This document shows positions 17,159-25,989 of a DNA stretch of 64,000 bases, piece after piece; the stretch's first letter is position 1; each line of letters opens with the position of its first letter. Source of the stretch: Atopostipes sp963558565 (lineage in GTDB: Bacteria > Bacillota > Bacilli > Lactobacillales > Carnobacteriaceae_A); assembly GCA_963558565.1 (NCBI GenBank), contig CAUWGX010000008.1, positions 1 to 64,000 of the forward strand, read 5' to 3'. Below the pieces are notes generated by a model. That model was not told the DNA's origin, did not search any database, and was given only the letters and a program-made list of their open reading frames with translations. The translations under genes and the position numbers were made by a program.

Positions 17159-18448
17159 TTAAGATTCTTTTGCTAACTGTCCAGCTTCTGTGTTTCTGTT
17201 TCCTAAATAGAAAACTATTGTACCTACAATCAAGAAGAAGGCACCTATATAAAAGCCCCATTCTCCTGAACCTGTTGTATCAATAATAAGTCCTGTTAAT
17301 ACTGGTGCTACCACTGATGATGCCATACCGAAAAAGTTGAAGATTCCTAATGTAGAAGCCACTTTTCCTTCATCGGCCATATCAGAAAGGTGTGAAATTA
17401 ATACTGGATCCACGGCCATCTTTCCTAAGAATCCATATAATAATAAAATGATGGATAGAGAAATTTCACCTGGAGCAAACATTGATAATGCAATTAAAAC
17501 AAACGCTGCTAAAGAAAGCAGAACAATAATTTTTATTTTTGATACGCCTGGTTTGTCTGACTGACGTGAGAAATATAATGCACCTGGAATAGCGGTTACA
17601 GCAATCATTGATGTAATAAATCCAATCATTGTTCCTTCAATTCCACGTTCTGATGCTAAGAAATCAGGTAACCAAGTAACAATTAAATAATAAGCATAAC
17701 AAGTTGTAAAATACAGAACATAAGCAGAAACTAAAGCTGGTCTAAACACACTACCTTTTGATTCTACAGCTTCTTGTGCTGCTTCGCTTGTTTCAACAGG
17801 TTCCTCTTCTTCTGTTTCTACTTCATGTGCGGTTTTTTCTTTCTCAGGATTAATTAACATGACCGCAAACCATACAATTAAAATAACAATGAGTACCGCA
17901 GAAATAATAGTCATTACTTGCCACGGCATACCTAAAGTTTTTACGACAAAAGATGAACCCGTCATCCCTAAGATCATACCTACTGCTGATCCTGAGTTAA
18001 CAATCGCTGTTCCTACACCTTTTTTATCTTCAGGAACATGTTCCGTTGTCATAGAAAATGCTGCTCCATAGTACGAGCCACATCCAATCCCAGCAAGGAC
18101 AGATCCGACATAAATCATCGTAAGGTTACTGGCAAACCCGATCGAAGCAACCCCTAATGCAAAAACAATAAATCCAGGGATTAAAACTTTCTTTTGCCCC
18201 AACTTATCCACTAAAATACCTGAGGGAATTTGTAACGCTGTATATCCAAAGAAATACATTGACGCAATAGTCCCCATCGCTGTATTCGACTGCGGGCCAA
18301 TCGTTTGCTGAATTTCACCATAAACAGGTGATAACATCGATCGGTAAATCCAAATAACGACCCATCCGAGGAAGAAAGTAAAAACAATCCGCTTCCAATA
18401 ATCCGGTGGGTAAATACTTTTTTGTTTTGTTTCAGTCATTCTAATCAT
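17159..18448 (-). CDS. MFS transporter of the allantoin operon
   Basis: Major facilitator protein of 426-429 residues with twelve predicted membrane segments and a charged, Glu-rich central loop (EVETEEEEPVETSE). The motif-A-like loop between helices 2 and 3 reads GILVDKLGQKKVLIPG. Its family resembles anion:cation symporters and the oxalate/formate antiporter type, but I cannot fix the substrate. It sits 19 bases after allC and 16 before pucI. Two transporters in one operon suggest either a second ureide substrate or export of an end product such as oxamate; this is inference. The start may be the ATG at 18448 or the in-frame ATG at 18439. Confidence 0.88.
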   Translation of the reverse strand: MIRMTETKQKSIYPPDYWKRIVFTFFLGWVVIWIYRSMLSPVYGEIQQTIGPQSNTAMGTIASMYFFGYTALQIPSGILVDKLGQKKVLIPGFIVFALGVASIGFASNLTMIYVGSVLAGIGCGSYYGAAFSMTTEHVPEDKKGVGTAIVNSGSAVGMILGMTGSSFVVKTLGMPWQVMTIISAVLIVILIVWFAVMLINPEKEKTAHEVETEEEEPVETSEAAQEAVESKGSVFRPALVSAYVLYFTTCYAYYLIVTWLPDFLASERGIEGTMIGFITSMIAVTAIPGALYFSRQSDKPGVSKIKIIVLLSLAAFVLIALSMFAPGEISLSIILLLYGFLGKMAVDPVLISHLSDMADEGKVASTLGIFNFFGMASSVVAPVLTGLIIDTTGSGEWGFYIGAFFLIVGTIVFYLGNRNTEAGQLAKES

Positions 18449-18467
18449 CTACTCCTACTTCTTTAAA

Positions 18468-19691
18468 TTAATAAGCTAGTTTCTCCAAACTACTTTTTAG
18501 TGCTTCAATACCTTGTACAAGGTCTGGTGTTTCCGTATACTCTTCTGGGTTATGACTAATTCCTTTAATTGAAGGAACGAAAATCATACCGGTTGGCACA
18601 TAATTTGCAAAGATTTGTGCATCGTGACCAGCGCCTGAGTGCATTACTTTATAATCAAGTTCTTTTTCTTTACAAACCTCTTCAATCGTATGAATAATTT
18701 TCTCATCCATTGGGGTTGGTGCTTCATCCATCCACTGATTAATATCGATTTCAATTCCCATATCTGAAGCAATTTGTTTCATGTCATTTTCTAGTTCTTC
18801 TGTAAATTCATTCAGTGCTGCTTGGTCCGTGTGACGACAGTCAATAGAGAAAGATACTTCTCCTGGGACAACGTTTACTGTATTTGGAATAGGATCTACA
18901 CGTCCAAATGTCAAGACAAGTGGGTCTCCCTCAGCTTTTGCTTTATCAATTCCATTAACAATCATACGTGACATCGCTTCAACTGTATCTTTTCGATATT
19001 CCATTAAGGTTGTTCCAGCATGGTTTGCTTCACCTTTAAGGACAACGTCATAACGTTTTTGTCCAGCAATCCCATTAACGACTCCTACTGCTTTATTTTC
19101 AGCCTCTAAGAAGTTTCCTTGTTCAATGTGCAATTCAATAAAAGCGTCCAAATCATTATGTTTTGGTCCATCTTCTAAGAAATCAAAACCAGCTTCACGC
19201 ATCGCATCCACAAAACGAATGCCTTCTGTATCTGCAATTTCTTCCACTTCTTCGCGTTTTGCTAAACCGAAAATGTTTTTCGAACCCCAGAAAGCGTAAG
19301 GGAAACGTGAACCTTCTTCTTCAGCCATTGAAATAACTTGTAAGGATTTTTTAGGTCTTCCTTTTGTTTCAATCAAGTTTTTAACAGCTAAATAACCACC
19401 CATCACTCCAAGCTGGCCATCAAATCGGCCACCTTCTACTACCGTATCAATGTGGGAACCGGTTGCAATAATTTTTTCAGGTTCTTCTGTTCCTTCGATC
19501 GTTGCAAATAAGTTACCTACCGCATCAAACTCAACTTTCATGCCCAATTCTTCAAATTTCTCTTTTAAAGAATTTTGAGCTTCAATCCATTGTGCACTAT
19601 ATAATAATCGAGTAACTCCTGGCCCTTCTACAGAAATATTAGAAAGCCAATCGATGACCTCATCGACTTCTTGTGGTTTTATATCTACCAT
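18468..19691 (-). CDS. allC: Allantoate amidohydrolase
   Basis: 407-residue M20-family dinuclear metallohydrolase that converts allantoate to (S)-ureidoglycine, CO2 and ammonia. Metal-site residues are visible: His80 in GSHIDTV, Asp91 in FDGQLG, Glu125/Glu126 in AEEEGSRF, His188 in ELHIEQG and His380 in GISHNPEE. The GSRFP and GAGHDAQ motifs fit the allantoate/N-carbamoyl amino acid hydrolase subgroup. With AllE present, the product should be handled as ureidoglycine. It is the first gene of the operon; GGAGG lies before its ATG, and a cre-like site lies at 19752. Confidence 0.94.
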   Translation of the reverse strand: MVDIKPQEVDEVIDWLSNISVEGPGVTRLLYSAQWIEAQNSLKEKFEELGMKVEFDAVGNLFATIEGTEEPEKIIATGSHIDTVVEGGRFDGQLGVMGGYLAVKNLIETKGRPKKSLQVISMAEEEGSRFPYAFWGSKNIFGLAKREEVEEIADTEGIRFVDAMREAGFDFLEDGPKHNDLDAFIELHIEQGNFLEAENKAVGVVNGIAGQKRYDVVLKGEANHAGTTLMEYRKDTVEAMSRMIVNGIDKAKAEGDPLVLTFGRVDPIPNTVNVVPGEVSFSIDCRHTDQAALNEFTEELENDMKQIASDMGIEIDINQWMDEAPTPMDEKIIHTIEEVCKEKELDYKVMHSGAGHDAQIFANYVPTGMIFVPSIKGISHNPEEYTETPDLVQGIEALKSSLEKLAY

Positions 19692-20115
19692 ATTTCTTTT
19701 TCCTCCTTATATTTTTACGCTGTTTTAAATTTTTACCATCTATACTTTAGTGTAAAACGTTTCCAGTATCATTGTTCGTTTTTACTATTTTTTTACCTTT
19801 TTTGTTCAAAACGGATAGTTCTTATAAAATGGTTAGGAGCATGTGCCAATTCAAACAATCATCGCAAACTAAAAACGACTTTGTTCACACGACTTTATAA
19901 GGTTATTGTATGCAAATTCAACAAAATCACAAACAATACCCCTCAGCATGACACAATAGTTGGTAAAACACTCAAAGTATTTTATAAAAATAGATCTAAA
20001 TGCCTTACAATAAGTTATATAAAAGGATCTAAGCTTTTACGAACAGCCTCCTTTATTGTATAATAATGATTGGAATAAATTGACTGAACGACTCGAAATA
20101 GTATAGGAGCTTATT
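19692..20115. promoter_or_regulatory. Divergent regulatory region between allC and pucR
   Basis: 424 bases without a credible gene; a 130-codon reading across it has no ribosome binding site. A cre-like site at 19752-19765 (GTAAAACGTTTCCA, two mismatches to the consensus) overlaps the likely -35 region of the allC promoter, which suggests CcpA repression. Toward pucR, TATAAT at 20059-20064 is a plausible -10 with a weak -35. No clear PucR operator was identified. Confidence 0.55.
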
Positions 20116-21750
20116 ATGATTTCATTAAAAACTTTATTAAAAACTCCCCGATTTTCTGATTTACACTTACTCACTAATCCCAAAATGTTAAATGATCAAA
20201 TTATGGAAAGTGTTGAAATTACTGAAACCCCAGACGTTGAAAAGTATATTCCTAAAAACGTATTGATTTTATCCACCGGTATGGTCTTTAAAGATAACCA
20301 GCAAGATTTTATTCCTTTCATTGACTCTTTAGTTCGTGCAGAAGCGATTGGCTTAGGCATTAAAGTCGGTCGTTTTTTAAACCAAATCGATGAAGAAGTG
20401 ATTGCATATGCAAATAAGGTTAATTTTCCTTTATTAGTGATTCCTGACCATTTTCCTCTAGGATCGCTTTTACACCAAATTATGAATCTTATTTTAGAAA
20501 CGGAACGCGAAGAAATTGACTTTGCTTTAGATATCCAAAAACGGTTTTCAGATTTACTCGTACAGGATGCTTCAAATAGTCTATTAGTGGGTGATCTCAG
20601 TCGTATGATTAAAACGCCCATTATTTTATTAGATCCTTTCCATCAAATCATTTCGCATTCGCAACATTTTAAAAACCATAAAGACAAGGCTGAGTATTAT
20701 GTTGATTCTGTGTTTGAAGAACGAAAAAAGACCCAACGAAACCACGGTTCTTTTATTGTTAAAGAACCTGATGGAAGTAAGACGCATTTATCGCTCATAA
20801 AAATTCAAGTGCATACTTACTTTCCACATTATTTAATTATTGTCGATCCAGAACAAGTCCCTTTTCCAACCTCCGTGTTTGCGATTGAACAAGCTGCTTT
20901 AGTCTTTCAATTTAATTTGTACAAAAATCAAAAAGTTGATGAATCTTTATATGCCAATGAAGCGCATTTCTTTAACGATCTCATTGACAGTCAGGTTAAT
21001 AATACGCTTGAGGGAGCCAATTGGTTTAAAGTGAGTCGTAATTATGGGTACATTCAAACTGATTATTATCGCGTGGTTCATATTCATAGCAAAGACATGC
21101 TCGATGAAAAAAATAACGCCTACACGTTAAAAGCAAATGAAAAACTTTTTCTCTCATATCGCTGGCTCAGAAAAAATCTCCAGCATTACTTTGAAAACGC
21201 AATTGTGGTTTGGCGCGCAGAAGATCGCGAAATTGTCTTAATTTTACAAGCAGAGGATACAGAGCTTTCAGAAAAATTATTAGAGATTGGTCAAAAAATT
21301 GATGGACTCATTAATAATCAACTGACGTTTAGTGTCGGTTATCCTGTCTCAAAATGGGATCAGATCGAGCAATCCTATACACAAGCAAAGCTCGCCCATA
21401 ATGAGCGACAAAACGAAGATAACGCAGAGCCCGTTATTTTTTATCGGGACAAAGGAGCCGATCAGCTCTTCAATGATCTAGACCATAATGAGATTGTTTA
21501 TTTTTGTAAAAGTGTTTTGAAAGAGCTCGCTTACCCTGAAGAAGATGCTTTGATTGATTTACGCATTACCTTAGACACTTATCTTAAAAACCAAAGTGAA
21601 ATTACACAGACCGCCAATGACTTATTTATTCATCGAAATACAGTAAAATACCGTATTAATCGTTGTGAGGAAATTCTAGGGGTAAAAGTAGATGCCCCGG
21701 ATGATTCTTTAAATATTCGCTTAGCCTTACAATTAAGTAAAGACAATTAA
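20116..21750 (+). CDS. pucR: PucR family transcriptional regulator
   Basis: 544-residue regulator. The N-terminal PucR-type domain covers about residues 1-125, a middle CdaR GGDEF-like domain about 290-410, and a C-terminal HTH_30 domain about 480-540. The recognition segment there reads FIHRNTVKYRINR. In B. subtilis PucR controls purine catabolic genes in response to allantoin-type intermediates. Here it is divergent from allC and central to the island, so control of all the all genes is likely but inferred. It is transcribed on the plus strand; the island's pathway genes are on the minus strand. AGGAG precedes the ATG. Confidence 0.93.
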   Translation: MISLKTLLKTPRFSDLHLLTNPKMLNDQIMESVEITETPDVEKYIPKNVLILSTGMVFKDNQQDFIPFIDSLVRAEAIGLGIKVGRFLNQIDEEVIAYANKVNFPLLVIPDHFPLGSLLHQIMNLILETEREEIDFALDIQKRFSDLLVQDASNSLLVGDLSRMIKTPIILLDPFHQIISHSQHFKNHKDKAEYYVDSVFEERKKTQRNHGSFIVKEPDGSKTHLSLIKIQVHTYFPHYLIIVDPEQVPFPTSVFAIEQAALVFQFNLYKNQKVDESLYANEAHFFNDLIDSQVNNTLEGANWFKVSRNYGYIQTDYYRVVHIHSKDMLDEKNNAYTLKANEKLFLSYRWLRKNLQHYFENAIVVWRAEDREIVLILQAEDTELSEKLLEIGQKIDGLINNQLTFSVGYPVSKWDQIEQSYTQAKLAHNERQNEDNAEPVIFYRDKGADQLFNDLDHNEIVYFCKSVLKELAYPEEDALIDLRITLDTYLKNQSEITQTANDLFIHRNTVKYRINRCEEILGVKVDAPDDSLNIRLALQLSKDN

Positions 21751-21753
21751 TAA

Positions 21754-21805
21754 AAAAAGACGCAGAAAATACTTCAGTACTTACTGAATATTTCTGCGTC
21801 TTTTT
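21754..21805. terminator. Bidirectional terminator between pucR and allD
   Basis: AAAAAGACGCAGAAA (21754-21768) pairs with TTTCTGCGTCTTTTT (21791-21805), with a further CTTCAGTA/TACTGAA-type inner stem. A and T runs flank it on both sides. It separates two convergent genes. Confidence 0.92.
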
Positions 21806-21820
21806 CATTAACTTTTTATT

Positions 21821-22891
21821 TTAGTCGGCAAAGATTCCTTTGTTATCATATGAATTAATGTAAACTTCATCTGATTCGAGGTAATCCATGATTGATTTTG
21901 CGATCTCTACGCCTTCCTTGCGACTACGTTTCAAGGATAACGCACTTAATTCACCTGGATAATATACTTGATCAAAGTCTGGAGCAGCCGGTACAGCGTG
22001 CAATTCAGAAACCGTTCGATCTATATCTTTTTTGAATCCTTCTATGTCTCTGAAGCGAGCAGGATCAATGATAATGAAAGTATGTCCTAAGTTACGGTCT
22101 TCTGATAAATCATGATACATCGAAGTTACACTCTTACCGAATGGTAATCCTAGCAGAACACCGGCTAAAATATCGACCATCATCATTAAACCATAACCTT
22201 TTGGACCTGCGATAGGCACTAATCCAGCCACTTTATGAGGATCTGTTGTTGGAGCCCCTTGTTCATCCACTGCCCAAGTATCAGGAATATCTTCTCCTTT
22301 TGAGCGTGCATCTAAGATTTTACCCCAAGCTTGGACCGTTGTTGCCATATCAAAAATAACAGGCTCTCCTTCAGTTCTTGGAGCTGCAAAAGCAATAGGG
22401 TTCGTGCCGTAGTAAACATCTGCGCCTCCGAATGGAACAACCATCGGGTCCGATTGTGTGACGGCAAAACCAAATAAATCTTGCTCAGCAATCTTTCTTA
22501 AATAGTAAGACAATGTGCCCGTATGTCCTACACGAGAAACACCGACAACTGCGACACCATTTTCTTTTGCCATTTCAATTGCTGGATCTAAGGCTTTATT
22601 TGCTACAAAATGTCCTTGCCCATTATCTCCATGGAAAATTCCTGTACTCGGTCCTGTTTTTTCAAAGGATAAGTCTGGGTCAGTGTTTATACCACCTTTG
22701 CTAATTCTTTCAGCATAATACTCTACCCGGACCGCTCCATGAGAATGAACACCAATCATATCTGCATAGACTAAATGATTTGTGGTCTCTTCCGCCTGTT
22801 CATCCGGGAGACCCGCTAACACTAATTTGTCTTTGATGAGTTTATGCAAACGTTCGGGTGTTAAATTTACTTGTTTATCTTCATCAGCCAT
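21821..22891 (-). CDS. allD: Ureidoglycolate dehydrogenase
   Basis: 356-residue NAD(P)-dependent enzyme of the malate/L-lactate dehydrogenase (LDH2) family, oxidising (S)-ureidoglycolate to oxalurate. Family landmarks are the N-terminal catalytic SHG (in IGVHSHGAVR), the GQGHFVANKA segment, GTNPIAFA and PKGYGLMMMVD. It is second in a two-gene operon, 33 bases after allE. This directs ureidoglycolate to oxalurate rather than through a lyase to glyoxylate, which fits the FdrA/DUF1116-DUF2877-carbamate kinase genes. GGAGG precedes the ATG. Confidence 0.94.
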   Translation of the reverse strand: MADEDKQVNLTPERLHKLIKDKLVLAGLPDEQAEETTNHLVYADMIGVHSHGAVRVEYYAERISKGGINTDPDLSFEKTGPSTGIFHGDNGQGHFVANKALDPAIEMAKENGVAVVGVSRVGHTGTLSYYLRKIAEQDLFGFAVTQSDPMVVPFGGADVYYGTNPIAFAAPRTEGEPVIFDMATTVQAWGKILDARSKGEDIPDTWAVDEQGAPTTDPHKVAGLVPIAGPKGYGLMMMVDILAGVLLGLPFGKSVTSMYHDLSEDRNLGHTFIIIDPARFRDIEGFKKDIDRTVSELHAVPAAPDFDQVYYPGELSALSLKRSRKEGVEIAKSIMDYLESDEVYINSYDNKGIFAD

Positions 22892-22924
22892 TATTACGTT
22901 CCTCCTTTTATTTTTTATTATTGA

Positions 22925-23722
22925 TTAAACGCCTGGATCACGGTTTGCGTCTTTAGAATAAATATAAGCTAGAGGTTCGTCACGACCAACACCATATGCT
23001 GCTTGTGGTACATAGCGTCCCATGAAGATGTAGTCCCCTTTTTCTACTGGGTACCAATTGTTATCTAGATTGTACATGCCTTTACCTGATAATAAATAAG
23101 CACCATGTTCTTGATAATGTGTCTCAATATAACCATGGCTTGCACCTGGTTGGAATTCTAGAATGTGCATGTTCATATCAAAACCAAAATCATCTGTTGG
23201 TAAGAAGTCCCATAGAAGTACATCAGACATTCCTTCATATTCAATTGGTGTAAGATCTTTTTTGTTTCCAACTACACGGTGAGCTTCATGACCTTCAATC
23301 TCATCATAAGCTCTTTTATATAAGAAAGCTTCTGTCATTTCGTCTTGAGCATTCTCGAAATACATGGTTTCATTCACAGGGAAGTAGGCATATCCACCCT
23401 CTGTTAATTCGTATGTTTCTTCACCATCACTTACGTTTAGTTTACCTGAGAGTACATACACAAAAGTTTGAACGCCTTCACCACCAAATCCACGTTCGTT
23501 CTTTCCACCTTCTAAGAACTCGACAATGTAATCGCTAAAGCTCGCGCCTAATTTTGGTGAAGCTAAAATCGTAATGTTCACGTTTTCAAATCCAGGCACA
23601 GTATTTTGCACAAGTCCATCATGTGGAATGAGTGCATACTCTCCTTTTTTGATAACCGCTCTTGATTCGAGCAAACCTTCACGATAACCTGTTTTGTTGT
23701 TTTTGTAACCCACTAAACTCAC
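22925..23722 (-). CDS. allE: (S)-ureidoglycine aminohydrolase
   Basis: 265-residue bicupin that hydrolyses (S)-ureidoglycine to (S)-ureidoglycolate and ammonia. The N-terminal cupin carries the GGEGVQTFVYVLSG stretch. The C-terminal cupin carries the metal-binding HGYIETHYQEHGAYLLSG-type motif, with three His and a Glu as in AllE/YlbA. Length agrees with E. coli AllE (261). The start is GTG with GGAAGG nearby. A well-formed promoter precedes it. It forms an operon with allD. Confidence 0.95.
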   Translation of the reverse strand: MSLVGYKNNKTGYREGLLESRAVIKKGEYALIPHDGLVQNTVPGFENVNITILASPKLGASFSDYIVEFLEGGKNERGFGGEGVQTFVYVLSGKLNVSDGEETYELTEGGYAYFPVNETMYFENAQDEMTEAFLYKRAYDEIEGHEAHRVVGNKKDLTPIEYEGMSDVLLWDFLPTDDFGFDMNMHILEFQPGASHGYIETHYQEHGAYLLSGKGMYNLDNNWYPVEKGDYIFMGRYVPQAAYGVGRDEPLAYIYSKDANRDPGV

Positions 23723-23749
23723 AATCCCTTCCTTATTTGATTCCTGTTC

Positions 23750-23779
23750 ATTGTACCTATTTAAGGCTTAAGATGTCAA
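23750..23779 (-). promoter_or_regulatory. Promoter of allE-allD
   Basis: On the minus strand TTGACA (23779-23774) and TACAAT (23755-23750) are 18 bp apart, about 28 bases from the allE start. Just upstream (23785-23805) lies an imperfect inverted repeat, AAACCCTAT...ATAGGTTT. That is a suitable position for an activator such as PucR; that assignment is inference. Confidence 0.75.
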
Positions 23780-23890
23780 AATCTAAACCCTATAAAAATA
23801 GGTTTTTATTTGTGCATATTATACAATAGATCGTCTTCTATCAATAATCATTAAGAAGGGAATGCTTTAGTTAGTGAGCACTCTTGGCTT

Positions 23891-24286
23891 TTACTTTGAT
23901 TCTTCTAAGGTGTGTGGGATGAAGCCAATAGGAACAGGGCCCGCAATGCCAATCATCACGAAAGGTTGGTCGGATACATTCGTCATTCCATGTTTTTCGC
24001 CAGGACGCGCCACAATGATATCCCCTTTTTGAATAGGTACTTTTTGGCCTAATTCGGGATAATATTCTGCGGTCCCCTCGATCACAATCCAAATATCATC
24101 CGCTTTTTCATGAGAATGGATGGGGAGCGTTTGACCAGGTAGCATTGTCCAAATTGCACCAACTGTGAAATCCGTCTCATAAAATATTTCTTTCGTTGCT
24201 TCTCCTTCTCTAAAGCATTGGATATCGGGACAGTGGAAAATACGGTCTTTCAAATCTTTACGGTCAATTTCTACTAATGGCATTTT
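23891..24286 (-). CDS. Single-domain cupin protein
   Basis: 131-residue cupin. The first motif reads HSHEKADDIWIVIEG (two His and a Glu of the metal site) and the second reads PGEKHGMTN. I place the start at the ATG at 24286, because AAGGAG lies ten bases upstream; the reading from 24310 adds eight residues with no support. It follows a D-2-hydroxyacid dehydrogenase gene by 29 bases and probably shares its transcript. Function is unknown. A role as isomerase, lactone- or ureide-processing enzyme is only suggested by position beside allE. Confidence 0.8.
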   Translation of the reverse strand, partial: KMPLVEIDRKDLKDRIFHCPDIQCFREGEATKEIFYETDFTVGAIWTMLPGQTLPIHSHEKADDIWIVIEGTAEYYPELGQKVPIQKGDIIVARPGEKHGMTNVSDQPFVMIGIAGPVPIGFIPHTLEESK

Positions 24287-24315
24287 ATCAACACTCCTTA
24301 TGTTTTTCATTTTGT

Positions 24316-25272
24316 TTATCGTTCGACAATGTTTTGTGGTTCACCTTTAAGGTAGGAAATCGTATTATCAAAAGCGATTTTTGCTCGACGCTCCATCGCT
24401 TCATCGGATAAGAAAGCAACGTGTGGAGTCAAGACAGTATTTTTAGCATTTAATAACGGATAGTCCTTTGGAATTGGGGGTTCCATGTCAAAAACGTCAA
24501 TACCTGCTCCTGCAATTTCTCCATTATCTAGCGCCTGCGCTAAGGCCTCATTATCGACAACAGGACCACGAGCCGTATTAATAAGAATGGCGTCTTTTTT
24601 CATTCGAGCCAGTTCACTTGCAGAAATCATTCCTTCTGTAGCTGGAATCAAAGGAACATGTAAAGAAACAATATCTGCCTGAGCCATTAATTCATTTAAC
24701 TCAACATACTCGAGTCCAATTTCTTGAGCCCCAGGGTTTTCTTGAACATCATAGCCGATTAAATGAGCACCAAAGGCAGCGAATAATCGAGCCGTCATAA
24801 GCCCAATTTTTCCTGTTCCCACGATCCCTACTGTTTTTCCACTAATTTCTTTTCCTTGAAAAGGATGATGTTCATCGGACTGGCGAATCGTTTCATCTCC
24901 AGTAGTGATCCCGCGATATAAGTCAAGCGTTAACCCGATCGCTAATTCAGCCACTGCTTGATCGGCATAACCAGCAGCGTTCATCACTAAAATATCTTGG
25001 TCTTGTGCTTCGGCAATCCCTACATGATCTACACCTGTAAAAGCGACATTAATTAATTTTAACTGGGGACTTTGATCGATAACTTCTGTCGGAAAAGGAT
25101 TATTAGCAATCATAACGACATCTGCATCTTGACTACGCTTCGCAAGTTCCTGCACATCCGTTGTTTTTTCGTCGTAATAAACAAATCCATGACCTAAGTC
25201 TTTAATTTGTTGACCGTATTTTTCAATTTGTTCATTTGGGACATTCAATGGTTCTAATAATTTAACAAGCAT
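24316..25272 (-). CDS. D-2-hydroxyacid dehydrogenase (NAD-dependent)
   Basis: 318-residue enzyme of the D-isomer 2-hydroxyacid dehydrogenase family. The nucleotide-binding motif GTGKIG is in the KTVGIVGTGKIGLMTA stretch. The catalytic Arg is in INTARGPVVD, the Glu follows in the GIDVFDMEPP region, and the His is in TPHVAF. The substrate could be glyoxylate, hydroxypyruvate or another 2-oxoacid. Its own strong promoter and location at the edge of the allantoin island suggest co-function with the cupin. I cannot tell whether it belongs to the pathway. Confidence 0.88.
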   Translation of the reverse strand: MLVKLLEPLNVPNEQIEKYGQQIKDLGHGFVYYDEKTTDVQELAKRSQDADVVMIANNPFPTEVIDQSPQLKLINVAFTGVDHVGIAEAQDQDILVMNAAGYADQAVAELAIGLTLDLYRGITTGDETIRQSDEHHPFQGKEISGKTVGIVGTGKIGLMTARLFAAFGAHLIGYDVQENPGAQEIGLEYVELNELMAQADIVSLHVPLIPATEGMISASELARMKKDAILINTARGPVVDNEALAQALDNGEIAGAGIDVFDMEPPIPKDYPLLNAKNTVLTPHVAFLSDEAMERRAKIAFDNTISYLKGEPQNIVER

Positions 25273-25363
25273 TTGCTCTCCTCCTATTTTTTCGAACGCT
25301 ATTTAAACACTCCTTTTAAGGAAGTTCCTGCTTAAAGTCACGCTCTTTTGTTTAAGTAAGTCC

Positions 25364-25392
25364 ATCTTAATGTGAAGTTATTCACTTGTCAA
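25364..25392 (-). promoter_or_regulatory. Promoter of the hydroxyacid dehydrogenase-cupin operon with operator-like repeat
   Basis: TTGACA (25392-25387) and TAAGAT (25369-25364) on the minus strand are separated by 17 bp. The spacer contains an inverted repeat GTGAA....TTCAC (25372-25385), a likely repressor site. The promoter lies about 90 bases before the gene. The rest of the 302-base gap 25273-25574 holds the ridA terminator and no gene. Confidence 0.75.
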
Positions 25393-25529
25393 TTGCTTTT
25401 AAAAAAACTGGAGGTTTTGCCTCTTTCAATATATTGGTTGTACATAATGAACAAAAGGGATTATAAGATAAAATAGGATAAGTCGTTAATTTGTGAAATT
25501 TTTATCAAACTATATTCTTTCCAATAAAT

Positions 25530-25564
25530 AAACTCCTCACTTTTACTCATAAAAGGAGGAGTTT
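25530..25564 (-). terminator. Terminator of ridA
   Basis: AAACTCCTC (25530-25538) pairs with GAGGAGTTT (25556-25564). On the minus strand the stem follows the ridA stop. Confidence 0.8.
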
Positions 25565-25574
25565 TGAAATGGAT

Positions 25575-25964
25575 TTAATTAGGTTTTTTCACGATAAATT
25601 CTATCTCCACATCGGCTTCGAGTGGTAATTCATTCACTGCTACACAGGTTCGAGCCGGATAAGGTTCATTAAAGAATGTTTTGTAGACTTCGTTCATCTC
25701 ATCAAAGTAAGCCATACTTGTTAAATAGACATTCACTTTAACCACATCGTCGCTTGTAACTTCAGCTGCATCCATCACAGAAGTTAAATAAGACAAAGCG
25801 GTTTTTGTTTGGTCTGTGATATTTCCTTTAACTTTTGCTTCTTCGTCTCCAACGCCATTCATTGCTGTCTGTCCCGAAAGGAAAATAAAATCTCCTGCGT
25901 CTACCGCATGTGAATAAGGGCCAGACGCACTAACATTATAAGCTGTATAATTTTTTCTTGTCAT
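25575..25964 (-). CDS. RidA family enamine/imine deaminase
   Basis: 129-residue YjgF/RidA family protein. RidA proteins are cytoplasmic trimers that hydrolyse reactive 2-aminoacrylate-type imines. The hallmark YPARTCVAV stretch with the substrate-binding Arg and the following E-rich strand (DVEIEFIV) are present. It lies 25 bases downstream of tex and may be cotranscribed with it. Although next to the allantoin island, it has its own terminator and no shared promoter with that island. Confidence 0.92.
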   Translation of the reverse strand: MTRKNYTAYNVSASGPYSHAVDAGDFIFLSGQTAMNGVGDEEAKVKGNITDQTKTALSYLTSVMDAAEVTSDDVVKVNVYLTSMAYFDEMNEVYKTFFNEPYPARTCVAVNELPLEADVEIEFIVKKPN

Positions 25965-25989
25965 TGTTTTTCTACCTCTTCATTTTTAT

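Noticed and set aside
19671..20063. 130-codon ORF between allC and pucR
   Set aside because: Phe/Tyr/Leu-rich AT-driven reading, no ribosome binding site; it covers both divergent promoters.
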